Source of the DNA: Candidatus Competibacter phosphatis
GTDB taxonomy: Bacteria > Pseudomonadota > Gammaproteobacteria > Competibacterales > Competibacteraceae
Reading direction: 5' to 3'
Assembly (NCBI RefSeq): GCF_012939995.1
Contig: NZ_SPMZ01000029.1
Span: 1 to 64,000, forward strand
DNA: 64,000 nucleotides
How positions within the stretch are numbered: the first letter of the stretch is position 1; every line of letters starts with the position of its first letter. This document shows positions 1-10,273 of this stretch, in pieces. A program made the position numbers and the translations under genes. Below the pieces are notes generated by a model. That model was not told the origin of the DNA. It ran no database searches and worked only from the letters and a program-made list of their open reading frames with translations.

Positions 1-452
1 TGCAGGCGGGCAGCCTGGCTGTTGGCGGCGGCGCCACGCGCTTCCTCGGCGCGGGCGCGCGTCAGAGCGGCGTCCGCCTGCTCTTGGCGGCGGGTGGCTT
101 CGGCACGGGCCTTGCTGGCCGCGATGCGCTCGGCTTCGGCTTGGTCCCTGGCAACGCGTGCCGCTTCTTCTTCCTGAGCAGCCTGCGTCTCGGCCGGGGA
201 GTCCGGTTTTTCTGGAGCCGCTGCGGGCGTCGTCTGGGCAACCGGTGGGGCGGTGTCGGCGGATGCCGGAACGGAGAATGTCAGCGTGGACGGTTTTGGA
301 GCGCTTGGCGATGGGGTGTCCGGCGAGCGAGCCGAAGGAGGATTGGCGTCGGATGGAATTTGCTGTTTTTTAATAAATTCCGGGACGAAAATCACGGCTA
401 GCGCGGTAATGACGGCGGCGCCGACCAAGCGTTGGGTTAAGCGGTTGTTCAA
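1..452 (-). CDS. dedD: DedD-like SPOR-domain protein, N-terminal part (cut by window edge)
   Basis: Only the first ~150 codons are present; the gene runs off the left edge. I place a TTG start at 452 because a GGAGG sits 7 nt upstream and the folC stop is 2 nt away, so the two are translationally linked. The protein opens with a short basic stretch, one membrane anchor at about residues 8-25 (VGAAVITALAVIF), then a Pro/Ser/Ala-rich linker and an Ala/Glu/Arg-rich helix-forming segment. This is the usual layout of DedD, an inner-membrane cell-division protein that binds denuded septal peptidoglycan with a C-terminal SPOR domain. The SPOR domain itself would lie outside the window, so the name rests on the N-terminus and on folC-dedD synteny. 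Confidence 0.75.
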   Translation of the reverse strand, partial: MNNRLTQRLVGAAVITALAVIFVPEFIKKQQIPSDANPPSARSPDTPSPSAPKPSTLTFSVPASADTAPPVAQTTPAAAPEKPDSPAETQAAQEEEAARVARDQAEAERIAASKARAEATRRQEQADAALTRARAEEARGAAANSQAARL

Positions 453-454
453 AA

Positions 455-1753
455 TCAAGCCTCCCGTGATTGCGGCGGGGGAGAATCGGATAGCCACGGC
501 TGGGCGGCCAGCACGGGCGCAACGGTTTGGAACGAACCCAGCACGACGATGCGGTCGCCGGGCCGAGCGGCGGTCCGGGCGGCTCGGCAGGCGCTGGCGA
601 CGTCGGTGGGCGCTGGCGCGTCGACATCGCGCAGTGCCCGCGCCAGTTCGTCGCCGGAACCGCCTCGCGGCCCGGTCAGCATGACCGGATGCCAGCCGTC
701 GATCAGGCCGGTCAGCGCTCGGACGACGCCGCTTGCGTCCTTGTCGGCCAGCAGGCCGATGACGGCCTGGGTTCGCCCGGCGCAGGGTTGTTCCCGCAGG
801 TGGGCGGCCAGGACGGCGGCACCATGCGGATTATGGGCAACATCGAGAATCCACTCAACCGGGCCGGAGATGCTTTGCAAGCGACCGGGCAGTTCGGCGC
901 GCGCCAATCCGGCGCGAATGGCGGCGGCGGTCACCGGCAAGCGGTCGCGCAGGCTGGCCAGGGTCATGAGCACGGCGGCGGCGTTGCCGATCTGGTGCGA
1001 GCCGGTCAGCCCCGGTGGTGGCAGGTTATCGAAGCGTAGCTCGTCCACCCACCAGCGCCAGGTCCGACCGGTGCGCTCGAAGCCGTAGTCGAGGTCGACT
1101 TGCCGGTAAGTCGCGCCGATGTCGCGCACGTATTCGACCAGTCGGCGTGGCGGATCGGGATCGGCGCAGATCGCCGGTCGGCCAGCGCGGTAGATGCCGG
1201 CTTTCTCGAAGCCGATGCTGTCGCGATCCGGACCTAACCAGTCGGTGTGATCGAGGCCGATGCTGACCACCAGCGCCGCGTCGGCGTCAACGATGTTGAC
1301 TGCGTCCAGCCGTCCGCCGAGCCCCACTTCCAGCAGCGCGACTTCGACGTCGGCTTCGCGGAACAGTTCCAGCGCCGCCAAGGTGCCGAATTCGAAGTAG
1401 GTCAGGGAGATGTCGCCGCGAGCCGCGTCGATGCGGGCAAAAGTCCGGCGGAGCGCGTCGTCGCCCGCTTCCGCGCCGTCGATGCGGATACGCTCGTTGT
1501 AGCGCAACAGGTGCGGCGAGGTGTAGGCGCCGACCCGGTAACCGGCGGCCCGCAGTATCGCTTCCAGCAGGGCGACGCAGGAGCCTTTGCCGTTGGTGCC
1601 GCCGACCGTGATTGCGATGTGGGGCGGCGGTTCCGGCTGCAGCCGGCGCAACACGGTCCGCACCCGCTCCAAACCCAAGTCGATGGTTCGGGGGTGCAGG
1701 GTTTCCTGCCAGCGCAGCCAGTCGTCCAGGGTCGCAAACCGTGAATCGGGCAT
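455..1753 (-). CDS. folC: bifunctional dihydrofolate synthase / folylpolyglutamate synthase
   Basis: A 432-residue Mur-ligase-type enzyme that adds L-glutamate to dihydropteroate and then further glutamates to reduced folates, using ATP, in the cytoplasm. The P-loop GGTNGKGS is at residues 51-58, followed by the family signature YTSPHLLRYNERI; a second-domain signature DVAHNPHG is in the C-terminal half. Length is normal for the family. It follows accD by 22 nt and precedes dedD by 2 nt, the conserved gammaproteobacterial order, so it is probably cotranscribed with the trp/acc genes. Confidence 0.95.
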   Translation of the reverse strand: MPDSRFATLDDWLRWQETLHPRTIDLGLERVRTVLRRLQPEPPPHIAITVGGTNGKGSCVALLEAILRAAGYRVGAYTSPHLLRYNERIRIDGAEAGDDALRRTFARIDAARGDISLTYFEFGTLAALELFREADVEVALLEVGLGGRLDAVNIVDADAALVVSIGLDHTDWLGPDRDSIGFEKAGIYRAGRPAICADPDPPRRLVEYVRDIGATYRQVDLDYGFERTGRTWRWWVDELRFDNLPPPGLTGSHQIGNAAAVLMTLASLRDRLPVTAAAIRAGLARAELPGRLQSISGPVEWILDVAHNPHGAAVLAAHLREQPCAGRTQAVIGLLADKDASGVVRALTGLIDGWHPVMLTGPRGGSGDELARALRDVDAPAPTDVASACRAARTAARPGDRIVVLGSFQTVAPVLAAQPWLSDSPPPQSREA

Positions 1754-1775
1754 CCGGGGATCTCGATGCGCGCGC

Positions 1776-2642
1776 CTAAGCCGCCAAGGCGGGGCGGCCG
1801 GTCAGCAGCGCCAGCAGATTGGCCAAGCGGTCGCGCAGTTCGCGGCGGTCGAGAATCAGGTCGATGGCGCCGTGCTCCAGCAGAAACTCGCTGCGCTGAA
1901 AGCCGGGCGGCAATTTTTCCCGGACCGTTTGTTCGATCACCCGTGGACCGGCGAAACCGATCAGCGCCTTGGGCTCGGCGATATTGATGTCGCCCAGCAG
2001 CGCCAAGCTGGCGGAGACGCCGCCGGTGGTCGGATGCGTTAGCACCGAGATGTAGGGGATGCCGTGCTCGGCCAGCCGGGCGAGCACGGCGCTGGTTTTG
2101 GCCATTTGCATCAGCGAGACCAGGGCTTCTTGCATTCGCGCGCCACCGCTGGCGGAAAAGCAGATGAGGGGGATGTGTTCCTGCAAGGCGATTCGAGCGG
2201 CGCGGACGAAGCGCTCGCCGACCACCGACCCCATCGAGCCGGCCATGAACTCGAATTCGAAAGCGGCGGCGACCACCGGCATGCCCTTGAGCAGGCCGCG
2301 CATGGCGATCAGAGCGTCTTTTTCCTCGCAGGTTTTCTGTGCCTGAGCCAGGCGGTCCTTGTATTTCTTGCTGTCCTTGAACTTGAGAAAATCGGTCGGT
2401 TCGATATCGTCACCGATTTCGCTCGAATCGGCTTCATCCAGAAAACCGCGCAGGCGCTGGCGGGCACCAAGGTACATGTGATGGCCGCATTTGGGGCAGA
2501 CTTGCAGATTGCGCTCCAGCTCGACGCGATACAGTACCGCCCCGCATTCCTCGCACTTGCTCCACAAGCCTTCGGGAATCTGATGCTTGTTGCGGCCGTC
2601 GGTGCGGATGCGGGAGGGAACGAGTTTTTCGTACCAGCTCAT
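1776..2642 (-). CDS. accD: acetyl-CoA carboxylase carboxyltransferase subunit beta
   Basis: A 288-residue beta subunit of the carboxyltransferase that passes CO2 from carboxybiotin to acetyl-CoA, giving malonyl-CoA for fatty acid synthesis; it works as an alpha2beta2 complex with AccA (not in the window). The N-terminal four-cysteine zinc finger is visible (C30, C33, C49, C52), followed by the crotonase-like core with the [11 protein letters not shown] segment. Length is standard. It lies 95 nt after trpA on the same strand and directly before folC. Confidence 0.96.
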   Translation of the reverse strand: MSWYEKLVPSRIRTDGRNKHQIPEGLWSKCEECGAVLYRVELERNLQVCPKCGHHMYLGARQRLRGFLDEADSSEIGDDIEPTDFLKFKDSKKYKDRLAQAQKTCEEKDALIAMRGLLKGMPVVAAAFEFEFMAGSMGSVVGERFVRAARIALQEHIPLICFSASGGARMQEALVSLMQMAKTSAVLARLAEHGIPYISVLTHPTTGGVSASLALLGDINIAEPKALIGFAGPRVIEQTVREKLPPGFQRSEFLLEHGAIDLILDRRELRDRLANLLALLTGRPALAA

Positions 2643-2737
2643 GCAACGGGTTCCGGGTTTGGGGAGAGTCTCCGGCGGCCGGTGATCGGGATGCCGGGCG
2701 GGCCTGGAGAGAAGAAATATTGCGTGCGATGGGACGC

Positions 2738-3568
2738 TCAGCCGGCGAAAGCGGTGGGCATGCCGGCTTGATCCATGGCTTGGCGCATGGCGGCGAGCTG
2801 CGCGGCAACCTCCCGGCGCATCCGTTCGGGGTCGTCGGCCAGTTCGTGCATCTTGGCGACCAGCGCGCTGCCCACCACCACGGCGTCGGCGATCCGGGCG
2901 ACGGCGGCGGCGGTCGGCGGGTCCTTGATGCCGAAGCCGACGCCCAGCGGCAGATCGGTGCAGGCGCGGATGGTCGCCAGTTTTTCCGCCACTTCGGCGA
3001 CGTTGAGCGCGGCCGAGCCGGTCACGCCCTTAAGCGAGACGTAGTAGAGATAGCCTTGCGCCAATTGGGCGGTGCGACGGATGCGCTCGACGGAACTGGT
3101 CGGGGCCACCAGGAAGATGGGAGCGATCCCGGCGGCGCTCATCAGTTCGATCGGTTCGGCCGCCTCTTCCGGCGGCAGGTCCACGGTCAGTACGCCGTCC
3201 ACCCCGGCGTCGCGGGCGGCGGCGACGAATGCCGCGTGGCCCATGCGCTCGATGGGGTTGAGATAGCCCATCAGGACCAGCGGGGTCTGAGCGTCGATCT
3301 GGCGAAATTCGCGCACCAGTTCCAGTACCCGTCGCGGGGTCATGCCTTGGGCCAGCGCCCGCTCGCAAGCTTTCTGAATGACCGGGCCATCGGCCATCGG
3401 GTCGGAAAACGGCACGCCCAGCTCGATAATGTCGGCACCGGCCGCGACCAGAGCATGCAACATTGGCACGGTTAGTTCCGGGTGCGGGTCGCCGGCGGTG
3501 ATGTACGGAATCAGGACCTTGCGCCCGGCGCGGCGCAACTCCTGAAAACGGTGGGTAATCCGGTTCAT
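2738..3568 (-). CDS. trpA: tryptophan synthase alpha subunit
   Basis: A 276-residue TIM-barrel subunit that cleaves indole-3-glycerol phosphate to indole and glyceraldehyde 3-phosphate and channels indole to TrpB. The catalytic acids match the known pair: E49 in [11 protein letters not shown] and D60 in PMADGP; the phosphate-binding GFGIKDP loop is near residue 210. It begins 14 nt after trpB, so the two are made together, as their complex requires. Confidence 0.97.
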   Translation of the reverse strand: MNRITHRFQELRRAGRKVLIPYITAGDPHPELTVPMLHALVAAGADIIELGVPFSDPMADGPVIQKACERALAQGMTPRRVLELVREFRQIDAQTPLVLMGYLNPIERMGHAAFVAAARDAGVDGVLTVDLPPEEAAEPIELMSAAGIAPIFLVAPTSSVERIRRTAQLAQGYLYYVSLKGVTGSAALNVAEVAEKLATIRACTDLPLGVGFGIKDPPTAAAVARIADAVVVGSALVAKMHELADDPERMRREVAAQLAAMRQAMDQAGMPTAFAG

Positions 3569-3582
3569 AAGATTCGAGACCC

Positions 3583-4806
3583 TTACAGTTGGATGCCTTC
3601 CAGCGCGGCGACGGTGTAGATGTCTTTGTCGCCACGGCCGGACAGGTTGACCACGATGCTTTGGTCGGGGCGCATTGTCGGAGCCAGTTTCGTGACGTAG
3701 GCCAAGGCATGGCTGCTTTCCAGCGCCGGAATGATGCCTTCGGCGCGGGTCAAGTCATGGAAACCTTGCAGCGCCTCGTCGTCAGTGATGGCGACGTACT
3801 GGGCTCGGCCGATATCCTTGAGCCAGGCGTGCTCCGGGCCGACGCCGGGGTAGTCCAGCCCGGCGGAAACCGAGTGGGTTTCGGTGATCTGGCCATGCTC
3901 GTCGTTCAGCAGGTAGGTGCGGTTGCCGTGCAGCACACCGGGTTGACCGGCGCACAGGGTGGCGGCGTGGCGGCCGGTGTCGATGCCGGAGCCGGCGGCC
4001 TCGACCCCATAGATCGCCACTTCGCTGTCGTTCAGGAACGGATGGAATAGGCCGATGGCGTTGGAACCGCCGCCCACGCAGGCGACCAAGGCATCCGGCA
4101 GCACGTTGTACTCGCTCAGCATCTGCTCGCGCGCCTCGCGCCCGATCACCGCCTGAAATTCGCGCACCATCAGCGGATAGGGATGCGGGCCAGCCACCGT
4201 GCCGATCATGTAAAAGGTGTTGTCCACATTGGCGACCCAATCGCGCAGGGCCTCGTTGAGCGCGTCCTTCAGGGTGCGCGAGCCGGAGGTCACCGGTTGC
4301 ACGGTGGCGCCCAGCAGCCGCATGCGATAGACATTCAGCGCTTGGCGCTGGATGTCTTCCGCGCCCATGTAGACCACGCATTCCATGCCCAGCCGAGCGG
4401 CCACGGTGGCGGAGGCCACGCCGTGCTGGCCGGCGCCGGTTTCGGCGATCAGTCGGGTCTTGCCCATGCGCTTGGCCAGCAGTGCTTGGCCGACGGTGTT
4501 GTTGATCTTGTGCGCGCCGGTATGGTTCAGATCTTCGCGCTTGAGGTAGATGCGCGCGCCGCCCAGTTGCCGGCTCCAGCGTTCGGCGTAATAGAGCGGG
4601 CTGGGGCGGCCGACGTAATGGGCCAGATCGGCGTCCAGTTCCGCCAGGAATTCGGGGTCATTGCGGCAGTCCCGCCAGGCTTCGTTCAATTCGTGCAGGG
4701 CTTCCATCAACGTTTCGGCCACGAACCGGCCGCCGTAACGGTCGAAATGACCGTTGGCGTCGGGAAACTGGCTGAAATCGACCGGGTTACGCAGTGCGGC
4801 TTTCAC
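3583..4806 (-). CDS. trpB: tryptophan synthase beta subunit
   Basis: A 407-residue PLP enzyme that condenses indole with serine to give tryptophan. The PLP lysine is K100 in HTGAHKINN, and the phosphate-binding GGGSNAIG loop follows at about residue 245. Length is typical for the TrpB1 class that pairs with TrpA. Its ATG overlaps the trpF stop by 4 nt (ATGA), pointing to translational coupling in a trpF-trpB-trpA operon. Confidence 0.97.
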   Translation of the reverse strand: MKAALRNPVDFSQFPDANGHFDRYGGRFVAETLMEALHELNEAWRDCRNDPEFLAELDADLAHYVGRPSPLYYAERWSRQLGGARIYLKREDLNHTGAHKINNTVGQALLAKRMGKTRLIAETGAGQHGVASATVAARLGMECVVYMGAEDIQRQALNVYRMRLLGATVQPVTSGSRTLKDALNEALRDWVANVDNTFYMIGTVAGPHPYPLMVREFQAVIGREAREQMLSEYNVLPDALVACVGGGSNAIGLFHPFLNDSEVAIYGVEAAGSGIDTGRHAATLCAGQPGVLHGNRTYLLNDEHGQITETHSVSAGLDYPGVGPEHAWLKDIGRAQYVAITDDEALQGFHDLTRAEGIIPALESSHALAYVTKLAPTMRPDQSIVVNLSGRGDKDIYTVAALEGIQL

Positions 4807-5432
4807 AATCGTTCACACCTCGAAAAAAATGCGCGCATCAATTCGGCGTCTTTGACGCCTTTGGCGGCTTCCACCCCGCTGCTGACGTCGACCGCCTGGG
4901 GTCGGACCTGGCGGATCGCGGCGGCGACGTTGCCGGGATGCAGGCCACCGGCCAGAATCAGGGGCTTGCGGCGTTCGGCGGGAATTTTCGCCCAGTCGAA
5001 ACCTTGGCCGGAGCCACCCATTTTATCGCCGCCGTGGCTGTCCAGCAGCAGGCCGGCTGCGTCGGCGAAACGCTGCTCGTAGTCCCGTACGTCGGCGTTG
5101 GCGCCCATCGGCACGGCCTTGAGATAGGGCAGGCCGAACGCCGCGCAGTAAGCCGCTTCCTCGTCGCCGTGAAATTGCAGTAGCTGCACGGGAACCTGGG
5201 ATAAGATGGCGCGAACCGCCTCGGGTTCGTCATTCCTGAACAAGCCGACCGTGGTGACGAAGGGCGGCAGTGCCGTGATGATTCGGCATGCTGCATCCGC
5301 GCTTACGTAGCGGGGGCTGGGCGGGTGGAACACCAGACCGATGGCGTCCGCGCCCAACTCGGCCGCCGTCACGCCGTCCTCGGGACGGGTGATGCCGCAG
5401 ATCTTGACACGGGTACGGGGTGTCGGGGTCAT
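4803..5432 (-). CDS. trpF: phosphoribosylanthranilate isomerase
   Basis: A 209-residue TIM barrel that performs the Amadori rearrangement of phosphoribosylanthranilate in tryptophan synthesis. The N-terminal KICGIT signature carries the catalytic cysteine, and the matching aspartate lies in the segment [15 protein letters not shown]. It is the first gene of the minus-strand group continuing into trpB, trpA, accD, folC and dedD. The 111 nt upstream of it are the likely promoter region; I see no clear attenuator there. Confidence 0.95.
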   Translation of the reverse strand: MTPTPRTRVKICGITRPEDGVTAAELGADAIGLVFHPPSPRYVSADAACRIITALPPFVTTVGLFRNDEPEAVRAILSQVPVQLLQFHGDEEAAYCAAFGLPYLKAVPMGANADVRDYEQRFADAAGLLLDSHGGDKMGGSGQGFDWAKIPAERRKPLILAGGLHPGNVAAAIRQVRPQAVDVSSGVEAAKGVKDAELMRAFFSRCERL

Positions 5433-5543
5433 GGAACGGGTACTGGGCAGGGCAAGGACGGTTGGAGGAGTTGAAGACTATCAGAATTCAGCGGGATTTG
5501 TGGAGTAATGTGCGCGGCCGTGGCGGGACGACCGAGAACGCTT

Positions 5544-6239
5544 TTAGCCTATCAGCATCCGCGCCGCCAGCACGATTTCATATATCCCGAACAGAATGAC
5601 CAGGCTGCCCGTCAAGTGGCGCACCGCTGGTCGCCGCACGAATTCCGCCAGCGCCGCTGCGGCCGTGCCCATCGCCAGCAGCGCCGGCAGGGTGCCTAAA
5701 CCGAAGCTGAGCAGCAGCAGCGCGCCTTTCAGCGCTCCACCCGCGCCGATCGCCCACACCAAGACGCTGTAGACCAGGCCGCAGGGTAGCCAACCCCACA
5801 CCAAGCCGATGCCAAAAGCTTGCGCCGGGGTGCGCACCGGCAGCCAGCGCCGGCCCAGCGGCTCGATCCGTCGCCACAGCACGCCGCCGGCTCGTTCCAG
5901 CCGGCCCAGCACCGTTTGCCAACCGGCCAGATACAAGCCGAGGAGAATCATGAACAGTCCGGCCAGCAGTTGCAGTCCCAATTGAGCACGATGGACGGGC
6001 AGCAGATGCGTGGCCCATGCGCCCACGCCGCCGGCCAGCGCACCGGCGATCATGTAACTGATGATGCGCCCGCCGTTGTAGGCCAGCAGATACGGCAGGC
6101 GGGTGCGCAGCGGATGTCCCGGCGTCGCTGGAAGGCCCAGGGTCAGTGCCCCGACGATGCCGCCGCACATGCCGAAGCAGTGCGCGCCGCCGCTCAGACC
6201 GATCAAGAAAGCGGCCAGATAAGGAGGATCGATGGCCAT
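5544..6239 (-). CDS. TauE/SafE-like (UreH/DsbD-type) membrane protein
   Basis: A 231-residue polytopic membrane protein with about six transmembrane helices. The first helix contains GLSGGAHCFGMCGG, with a Cys pair in a glycine-rich setting. This is typical of the sulfite exporter TauE/SafE-like proteins that are often found beside cytochrome oxidase and copper-handling genes and are thought to move metals or sulfur compounds. The substrate cannot be read from the sequence and no oxidase genes are nearby. It stands between trpF and purU; an 11-nt gap to purU, which is upstream of it, allows cotranscription. Confidence 0.75.
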   Translation of the reverse strand: MAIDPPYLAAFLIGLSGGAHCFGMCGGIVGALTLGLPATPGHPLRTRLPYLLAYNGGRIISYMIAGALAGGVGAWATHLLPVHRAQLGLQLLAGLFMILLGLYLAGWQTVLGRLERAGGVLWRRIEPLGRRWLPVRTPAQAFGIGLVWGWLPCGLVYSVLVWAIGAGGALKGALLLLSFGLGTLPALLAMGTAAAALAEFVRRPAVRHLTGSLVILFGIYEIVLAARMLIG

Positions 6240-6250
6240 CTCGCCGCTTC

Positions 6251-7102
6251 CTAGCGCAGCACCACGGTTTTGCCACCGTTCAGGAACACCCGCCGTTCCA
6301 GGTAATAATGAATCGCTCGGGCCAGCACGATGTTCTCGATGTCGCGGCCGACCGCCGCCAGGTGTTCCGGGCTATGCGCGTGGTCCACCCGCTCCACTTC
6401 CTGCTCGATGATCGGCCCTTCGTCCAGATTGGCGGTGACGTAGTGAGCGGTGGCGCCGATCAGCTTCACTCCGCGGTTGTAGGCCTGATGGTAGGGTTTG
6501 GCGCCCTTGAAGCCGGGCAGGAAGGAATGGTGAATGTTGATCGCCCGTCCCGCCAGCGCCCGGCACAGCTCCGGCGACAGGATCTGCATGTAGCGAGCCA
6601 GTACCACCAGTTCGGTTCGGGTCTGCTCGACCAGGTCCAGGATCTGCTGCTCCTGTTCCGGTTTGGTCGCCGCTGTCACCGGCAGATGGTGGTAGGGAAT
6701 CGCGTGCCAGTCGGCCAGATGCGCCAACTCGCGATGGTTGGAAACGATGGCGGTGATCGCCATCGCCAGCGCTCCGGTGCGGTGCCGATACAAGAGATCG
6801 TTCAGGCAATGCTCGGCTTTGGACACCAGTACCATCACTCGGGGTGGCCGGCGCTGGTCGTACAGACGCCAGTCCATCTCGAACTGCTGGGCCAGTGGAG
6901 TGAAATGCTCCAGTAGCACTGGTTCGCTCGCTTCGTCCAGGTCGAACACCAGACGCATGAAAAACCGGCCGGACTCGGTGTCGCTGAACTGGCTGGATTC
7001 CACGATATTGCCGCGATGGGCCGCCAGCACGCCGGACACGGCAGCCACGATCCCCACCCGGTCAGGGCAGGCGATGGTCAGGATATAGCGAAGGATGAGC
7101 AT
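6251..7102 (-). CDS. purU: formyltetrahydrofolate deformylase
   Basis: A 283-residue enzyme that hydrolyses 10-formyl-THF to formate and THF, balancing one-carbon pools and supplying formate for PurT. An N-terminal ACT domain (about 1-80, beginning with the CPDRVGIVAAVSG segment) precedes the formyltransferase fold. The catalytic Asn/His pair is in INIHHSFLPGFKGAKPYHQA, and the downstream Asp lies in DEGPIIEQEVERVDH. Length agrees with the family. Confidence 0.95.
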   Translation of the reverse strand: MLILRYILTIACPDRVGIVAAVSGVLAAHRGNIVESSQFSDTESGRFFMRLVFDLDEASEPVLLEHFTPLAQQFEMDWRLYDQRRPPRVMVLVSKAEHCLNDLLYRHRTGALAMAITAIVSNHRELAHLADWHAIPYHHLPVTAATKPEQEQQILDLVEQTRTELVVLARYMQILSPELCRALAGRAINIHHSFLPGFKGAKPYHQAYNRGVKLIGATAHYVTANLDEGPIIEQEVERVDHAHSPEHLAAVGRDIENIVLARAIHYYLERRVFLNGGKTVVLR

Positions 7103-7159
7103 GGCGATTTCAGCAGGGTTGCGCGGAAGAGGGCGGATTGTAGGCGAAATCGTCGCTTG

Positions 7160-8080
7160 TCATCCCGGCTTTTCCGCCAGGTTCAGGGCATCGCGCAGCA
7201 GCGGCAGGTGCAGCCGCACGCAATCCATGCCAGCGGCGATGCCCTCGCTGGCGCGGTCGAAATCCATCAGCCCCAGATGCGCCAGCCGCGGGGCCAGCAC
7301 CACGTCCGGCGGGTCGCCCGCCATCCGCGCCCGGGTGATGCGGTCCTGCATGATGTGGATCGAGCCGGCCATCACGTCGAACAGGCTCGGCGGCTCGTCC
7401 TCCTCCTTTTCCGGCGGTGACAAGCGATCGTGCAGATTCCCCAACACCGTCTGCCAGCCGGTGCTCAGCCGTGCCAGTAGTGGATTCGAGGCCGGTCGCC
7501 GCGTCGATCGCCCGAGCAGATGTCGGCCAACGATATCGCCGTTCAAATTCACCGCGATCACCTGTTCCGCGCCCAGTGCCCGGCATAACGACACCGGCAG
7601 CGGGTCCACCAGTCCGCCGTCCACCAGCCAGCGTTCCTGAAACCGCACCGGGCTGAACAGTCCCGGCAGGGCGATGGAGGCGCGCACCGCCTCCAGCAGT
7701 GAACCGTTCTGGAACCACACCTCTCGACCGGTCAGCAGATCGGTGGCCACCGCGCCGAACGGTTTGGGCAGGGTTTCGATCGGCACATCCTCGACCCGCT
7801 CGCCGAAGGCGCGCATCAGCCGCTCACCTTCCACGCCGCCGCGACGCATGTCCATGTAGCGGATGATTTCCCACCAGTCGATTCGCGCGACCCACTCTTC
7901 CAACGGGTCCAACCGGCCGCTGGCGTAGGCCGCGCCGACCAGTGCGCCGATCGAGGTCCCGGACACTACATCCGGGACGATGCCGGCCTGTTCCAGCGCC
8001 CGCAGGACGCCGATATGCGCCCAGCCGCGGGCCGAGCCGCTGCCGAGGGCGATGCCGAGCCGGGGTTTACGCAACCGCAT
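7160..8080 (-). CDS. patatin-like phospholipase family protein (RssA-like)
   Basis: A predicted cytoplasmic serine hydrolase of 306 residues. I start it at the ATG at 8080, where [19 protein letters not shown] begins the conserved fold; longer readings upstream fall inside moaB. The oxyanion loop [12 protein letters not shown], the nucleophile elbow GTSIG and the aspartate of the Ser-Asp dyad in DGGLVDPLP are all present. It overlaps the end of moaB by 14 nt. The family hydrolyses lipid acyl esters; the substrate here is unknown. Confidence 0.85.
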   Translation of the reverse strand: MRLRKPRLGIALGSGSARGWAHIGVLRALEQAGIVPDVVSGTSIGALVGAAYASGRLDPLEEWVARIDWWEIIRYMDMRRGGVEGERLMRAFGERVEDVPIETLPKPFGAVATDLLTGREVWFQNGSLLEAVRASIALPGLFSPVRFQERWLVDGGLVDPLPVSLCRALGAEQVIAVNLNGDIVGRHLLGRSTRRPASNPLLARLSTGWQTVLGNLHDRLSPPEKEEDEPPSLFDVMAGSIHIMQDRITRARMAGDPPDVVLAPRLAHLGLMDFDRASEGIAAGMDCVRLHLPLLRDALNLAEKPG

Positions 8081-8615
8081 GGCCACCGCTTCCTTCCCAC
8101 CCTTCCCGCAGGCGCGGCAACAGTTCGACCAGATTGCAGGGTTGGGTGCGGGCGTCCAGTTGGGCTTGCAGGATGCGGTCCCAGCCGGTGCGGCAGGCTC
8201 CGGTCGAACCGGGTAGGCAGAAAATGAAAGTCGTGTTGGCCAGTCCTCCCAGTGCCCGCGATTGCAGGGTGGAGGTGCCAATCTCTTCCCAGGACAGCAT
8301 GCGGAACAATTCGCCGAAACCGTCGATTTCCTTGTCCAGCAGCGGTCGGATTGCCTCGGGTGTGCTGTCGCGGCCGGTCATGCCGGTACCGCCGGTGATC
8401 AGCACCACCTGCACCGTTGGATCGGCGATCCAGCCCGACACCACCGCCCGGATACGGTAGATATCGTCGGGCACGATCGTGCGGTCGGCCAGTCGATGAC
8501 CGGCGGCGGTTAGCCGTTCCGCCAGGGTTTGACCGGACGCGTCGTCCGCCAGGGTCCGGGTATCGGACACGGTCAGCACCGCCATCGCCAGCGGCAGAAA
8601 CTTACATTCGTTCAT
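8067..8615 (-). CDS. moaB: molybdenum cofactor biosynthesis protein B
   Basis: A 182-residue MoaB/MogA-type protein that binds molybdopterin and adenylylates it or otherwise helps in molybdenum cofactor maturation. The family motif [17 protein letters not shown] is intact, as is the upstream [15 protein letters not shown]. The ATG at 8615 is chosen because AAGGAG sits 8 nt before it; the frame stays open upstream but has no similarity there. The start faces hsp20 across a 111-nt divergent region. Confidence 0.92.
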   Translation of the reverse strand: MNECKFLPLAMAVLTVSDTRTLADDASGQTLAERLTAAGHRLADRTIVPDDIYRIRAVVSGWIADPTVQVVLITGGTGMTGRDSTPEAIRPLLDKEIDGFGELFRMLSWEEIGTSTLQSRALGGLANTTFIFCLPGSTGACRTGWDRILQAQLDARTQPCNLVELLPRLREGWEGSGGHAVA

Positions 8616-8659
8616 GACGGACACTCCTTGCTGCTTCGAAGAAAATCCGGCCGGAATCG

Positions 8660-8688
8660 CTTGAAATCCGATCGGCCGACCGCATTTA
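8660..8688 (+). promoter_or_regulatory. sigma-32 (heat-shock) type promoter for hsp20
   Basis: CTTGAAA at 8660-8666, a 13-nt spacer, then CCGCATTTA at 8680-8688. The consensus for RpoH promoters is CTTGAAA, 11-16 nt, CCCCATNT, so only one core base differs. Transcription would start near 8695, about 30 nt before the hsp20 ATG. The location in front of a heat-shock gene supports the call; no sigma factor data are available. Confidence 0.7.
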
Positions 8689-8726
8689 AAAATCATCGAC
8701 AACCTACTTATGCGAGGCTTTCTGCC

Positions 8727-9167
8727 ATGAACCCAACCCGTTTCGAATCTTGGCGGCGCATGCACCACCTGCGCAATGAACTGGACCGGCTGTTCGAACC
8801 CTACAACGCCGACCAGGATCAATCCAGTATCGCGACTTGCGACTGGATTCCGGCGGTGGACATCAAGGAAGAGAAGGATCGTTATGTGCTGCGTGCCGAT
8901 ATCCCCGGTGTGGACCCGAAGGATATCGAGATTATCGCCGAAAACGGTATCCTGACCCTCCGCGGCAATCGGCCGGGCGAAACCCGCGAAACTCGCGCCG
9001 GCTACAGCCGGGTCGAACGGCCCTGCGGCAGCTTCTATCGTCGTTTCAGCCTGCCCGACACCGCCGATCTGGCGCGGATCGCCGCCCGTAGTGCGCACGG
9101 CGTACTGGAAATCGGCATTCCCAAGCTGACCCAGACCGTGTCGCGGACTATCAAGGTCGAAGGCTGA
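8727..9167 (+). CDS. Hsp20/alpha-crystallin family small heat-shock protein
   Basis: A 146-residue ATP-independent chaperone that holds unfolding proteins in oligomers. The N-terminus has the [18 protein letters not shown] amphipathic start. The alpha-crystallin domain runs from about residue 35 ([11 protein letters not shown]) to 146, with the [16 protein letters not shown] strand pair and the C-terminal EIGIPK beta strand. The ATG at 8727 has GAGG about 10 nt upstream. A sigma-32-like promoter precedes it, and a J-protein and a protease follow, making a proteostasis group. Confidence 0.93.
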   Translation: MNPTRFESWRRMHHLRNELDRLFEPYNADQDQSSIATCDWIPAVDIKEEKDRYVLRADIPGVDPKDIEIIAENGILTLRGNRPGETRETRAGYSRVERPCGSFYRRFSLPDTADLARIAARSAHGVLEIGIPKLTQTVSRTIKVEG

Positions 9168-9174
9168 ACCTCAT

Positions 9175-9200
9175 GACCGGCGGGAGCGCTCCCGCCGGTC
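9175..9200. other. perfect 26-bp palindrome between hsp20 and cbpA
   Basis: The 26 bases from GACCGGCGGG to its mirror CCCGCCGGTC are exactly self-complementary, giving an 11-bp stem with a 4-base loop. No T-run follows on the plus strand, so it is more likely an RNA processing or stabilising hairpin (or a partial terminator) than a full terminator. It lies in the 61-nt gap between hsp20 and the J-protein gene. Confidence 0.6.
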
Positions 9201-9228
9201 GCTTCCGTCCAAACCGCCCGGAGCCGGC

Positions 9229-10188
9229 ATGAAATACAAGGACTACTACCAAATTCTCGGCGTGGCCCGCAATGCCTCGGAAGAGGACATCAAGAAGGCT
9301 TATCGTCGGCTGGCTCGCAAATATCACCCGGACGTCAGCAAGGAGTCCAACGCCGAGGACCGTTTCAAGGAGGTCGCCGAGGCTTACGAGGTGCTGCGCG
9401 ACTCCGAAAAGCGCGCCGCCTACGACCAGCTCGGCAACAATTGGCGGGCCGGTCAGGAGTTCCGACCACCGCCCGGTTGGCAGAGTGGACGGCCATCCGC
9501 TGGCGGCGGGTTCGGCGGCGGCGATTTCAGCGACTTTTTCGAATCGCTGTTCGGCGGGCTCGGCGGGCTCGGCGGGCTCGGCGGGCTCGGCGGCGCGCGT
9601 GGGTTTCACGGCGGCGGACGCGGGTTCCAGCAGCCCGGCGGTGAGGATCGGACCGTGGCGCTGGAGATCGGTCTGGAAGAGGCTTATCACGGTGGCCAGC
9701 GCGCCTTGCAATTGCAGGCGCCGGAGATGGATGCCAGCGGGCGGGTCAGCACCCAGACCCGGACCTTGAACGTCAGGATTCCCGCCGGCGTGACCACCGG
9801 CCAGAAGATCCGGTTGGCCGGTCAGGGTGGCGGCCGAGCCGGCGGCGATCTCTATCTGAAAGTAACGATCAGGCCGCATCCGCTCTATCAGGTCAAGGGG
9901 CGCGATATCACGCTGGAACTGCCGCTGGCGCCCTGGGAAGCGGCGCTGGGCTGCAAGGTCGAAGTGCCGACGCTGGGTGGCCCGGTGACGCTGAACATCG
10001 CGGCCAATGCCCGCAACGGTCAGAAGCTGCGGCTGCGCGGTCGCGGTCTGCCCGGCCAGCCGCCCGGCGATCAATTGGCGGTACTACGCATCGTCAATCC
10101 GCCGGCCGATACCGAGGAAGCGCGCGAATGTTTTCGACGCATGGAGCGGGAACTTCCGTTCGATCCGCGCGCTCATTGGAAACATTGA
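9229..10188 (+). CDS. cbpA: DnaJ-class co-chaperone of the CbpA type
   Basis: A 319-residue J-protein that stimulates DnaK ATP hydrolysis. The J domain is residues 1-70 with the HPD tripeptide at 33-35 ([10 protein letters not shown]). A Gly/Phe-rich region with a repeated GGL unit follows at about 85-135, then the two beta-barrel client-binding domains. There is no CxxCxGxG zinc module, so it is the CbpA subtype rather than DnaJ proper. It lies 61 nt downstream of hsp20 and may share its heat-shock promoter. Confidence 0.92.
   Translation: MKYKDYYQILGVARNASEEDIKKAYRRLARKYHPDVSKESNAEDRFKEVAEAYEVLRDSEKRAAYDQLGNNWRAGQEFRPPPGWQSGRPSAGGGFGGGDFSDFFESLFGGLGGLGGLGGLGGARGFHGGGRGFQQPGGEDRTVALEIGLEEAYHGGQRALQLQAPEMDASGRVSTQTRTLNVRIPAGVTTGQKIRLAGQGGGRAGGDLYLKVTIRPHPLYQVKGRDITLELPLAPWEAALGCKVEVPTLGGPVTLNIAANARNGQKLRLRGRGLPGQPPGDQLAVLRIVNPPADTEEARECFRRMERELPFDPRAHWKH
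9552..9587 (+). repeat. 9-bp tandem repeat, 4 exact copies, inside cbpA
   Basis: The unit CGGCGGGCT is repeated four times without change and followed by a partial fifth copy. It encodes the in-frame run [10 protein letters not shown] in the Gly-rich linker of the J-protein. Copy number changes would keep the frame and only alter linker length. Confidence 0.9.
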
Positions 10189-10273
10189 CACTGTCGTAAC
10201 ATGGCTCCAGACGACGGTCGTTCCCTGGCCTGAAATTGCCCGATTGCCGGTCAAGATAGAGAGTTTTTGTCGT

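Noticed and set aside
9151-10074. Long minus-strand frame opposite cbpA
   Set aside because: Codon-bias shadow in high-GC sequence; composition is Arg/Gln/Ala-rich and cbpA on the plus strand is certain.
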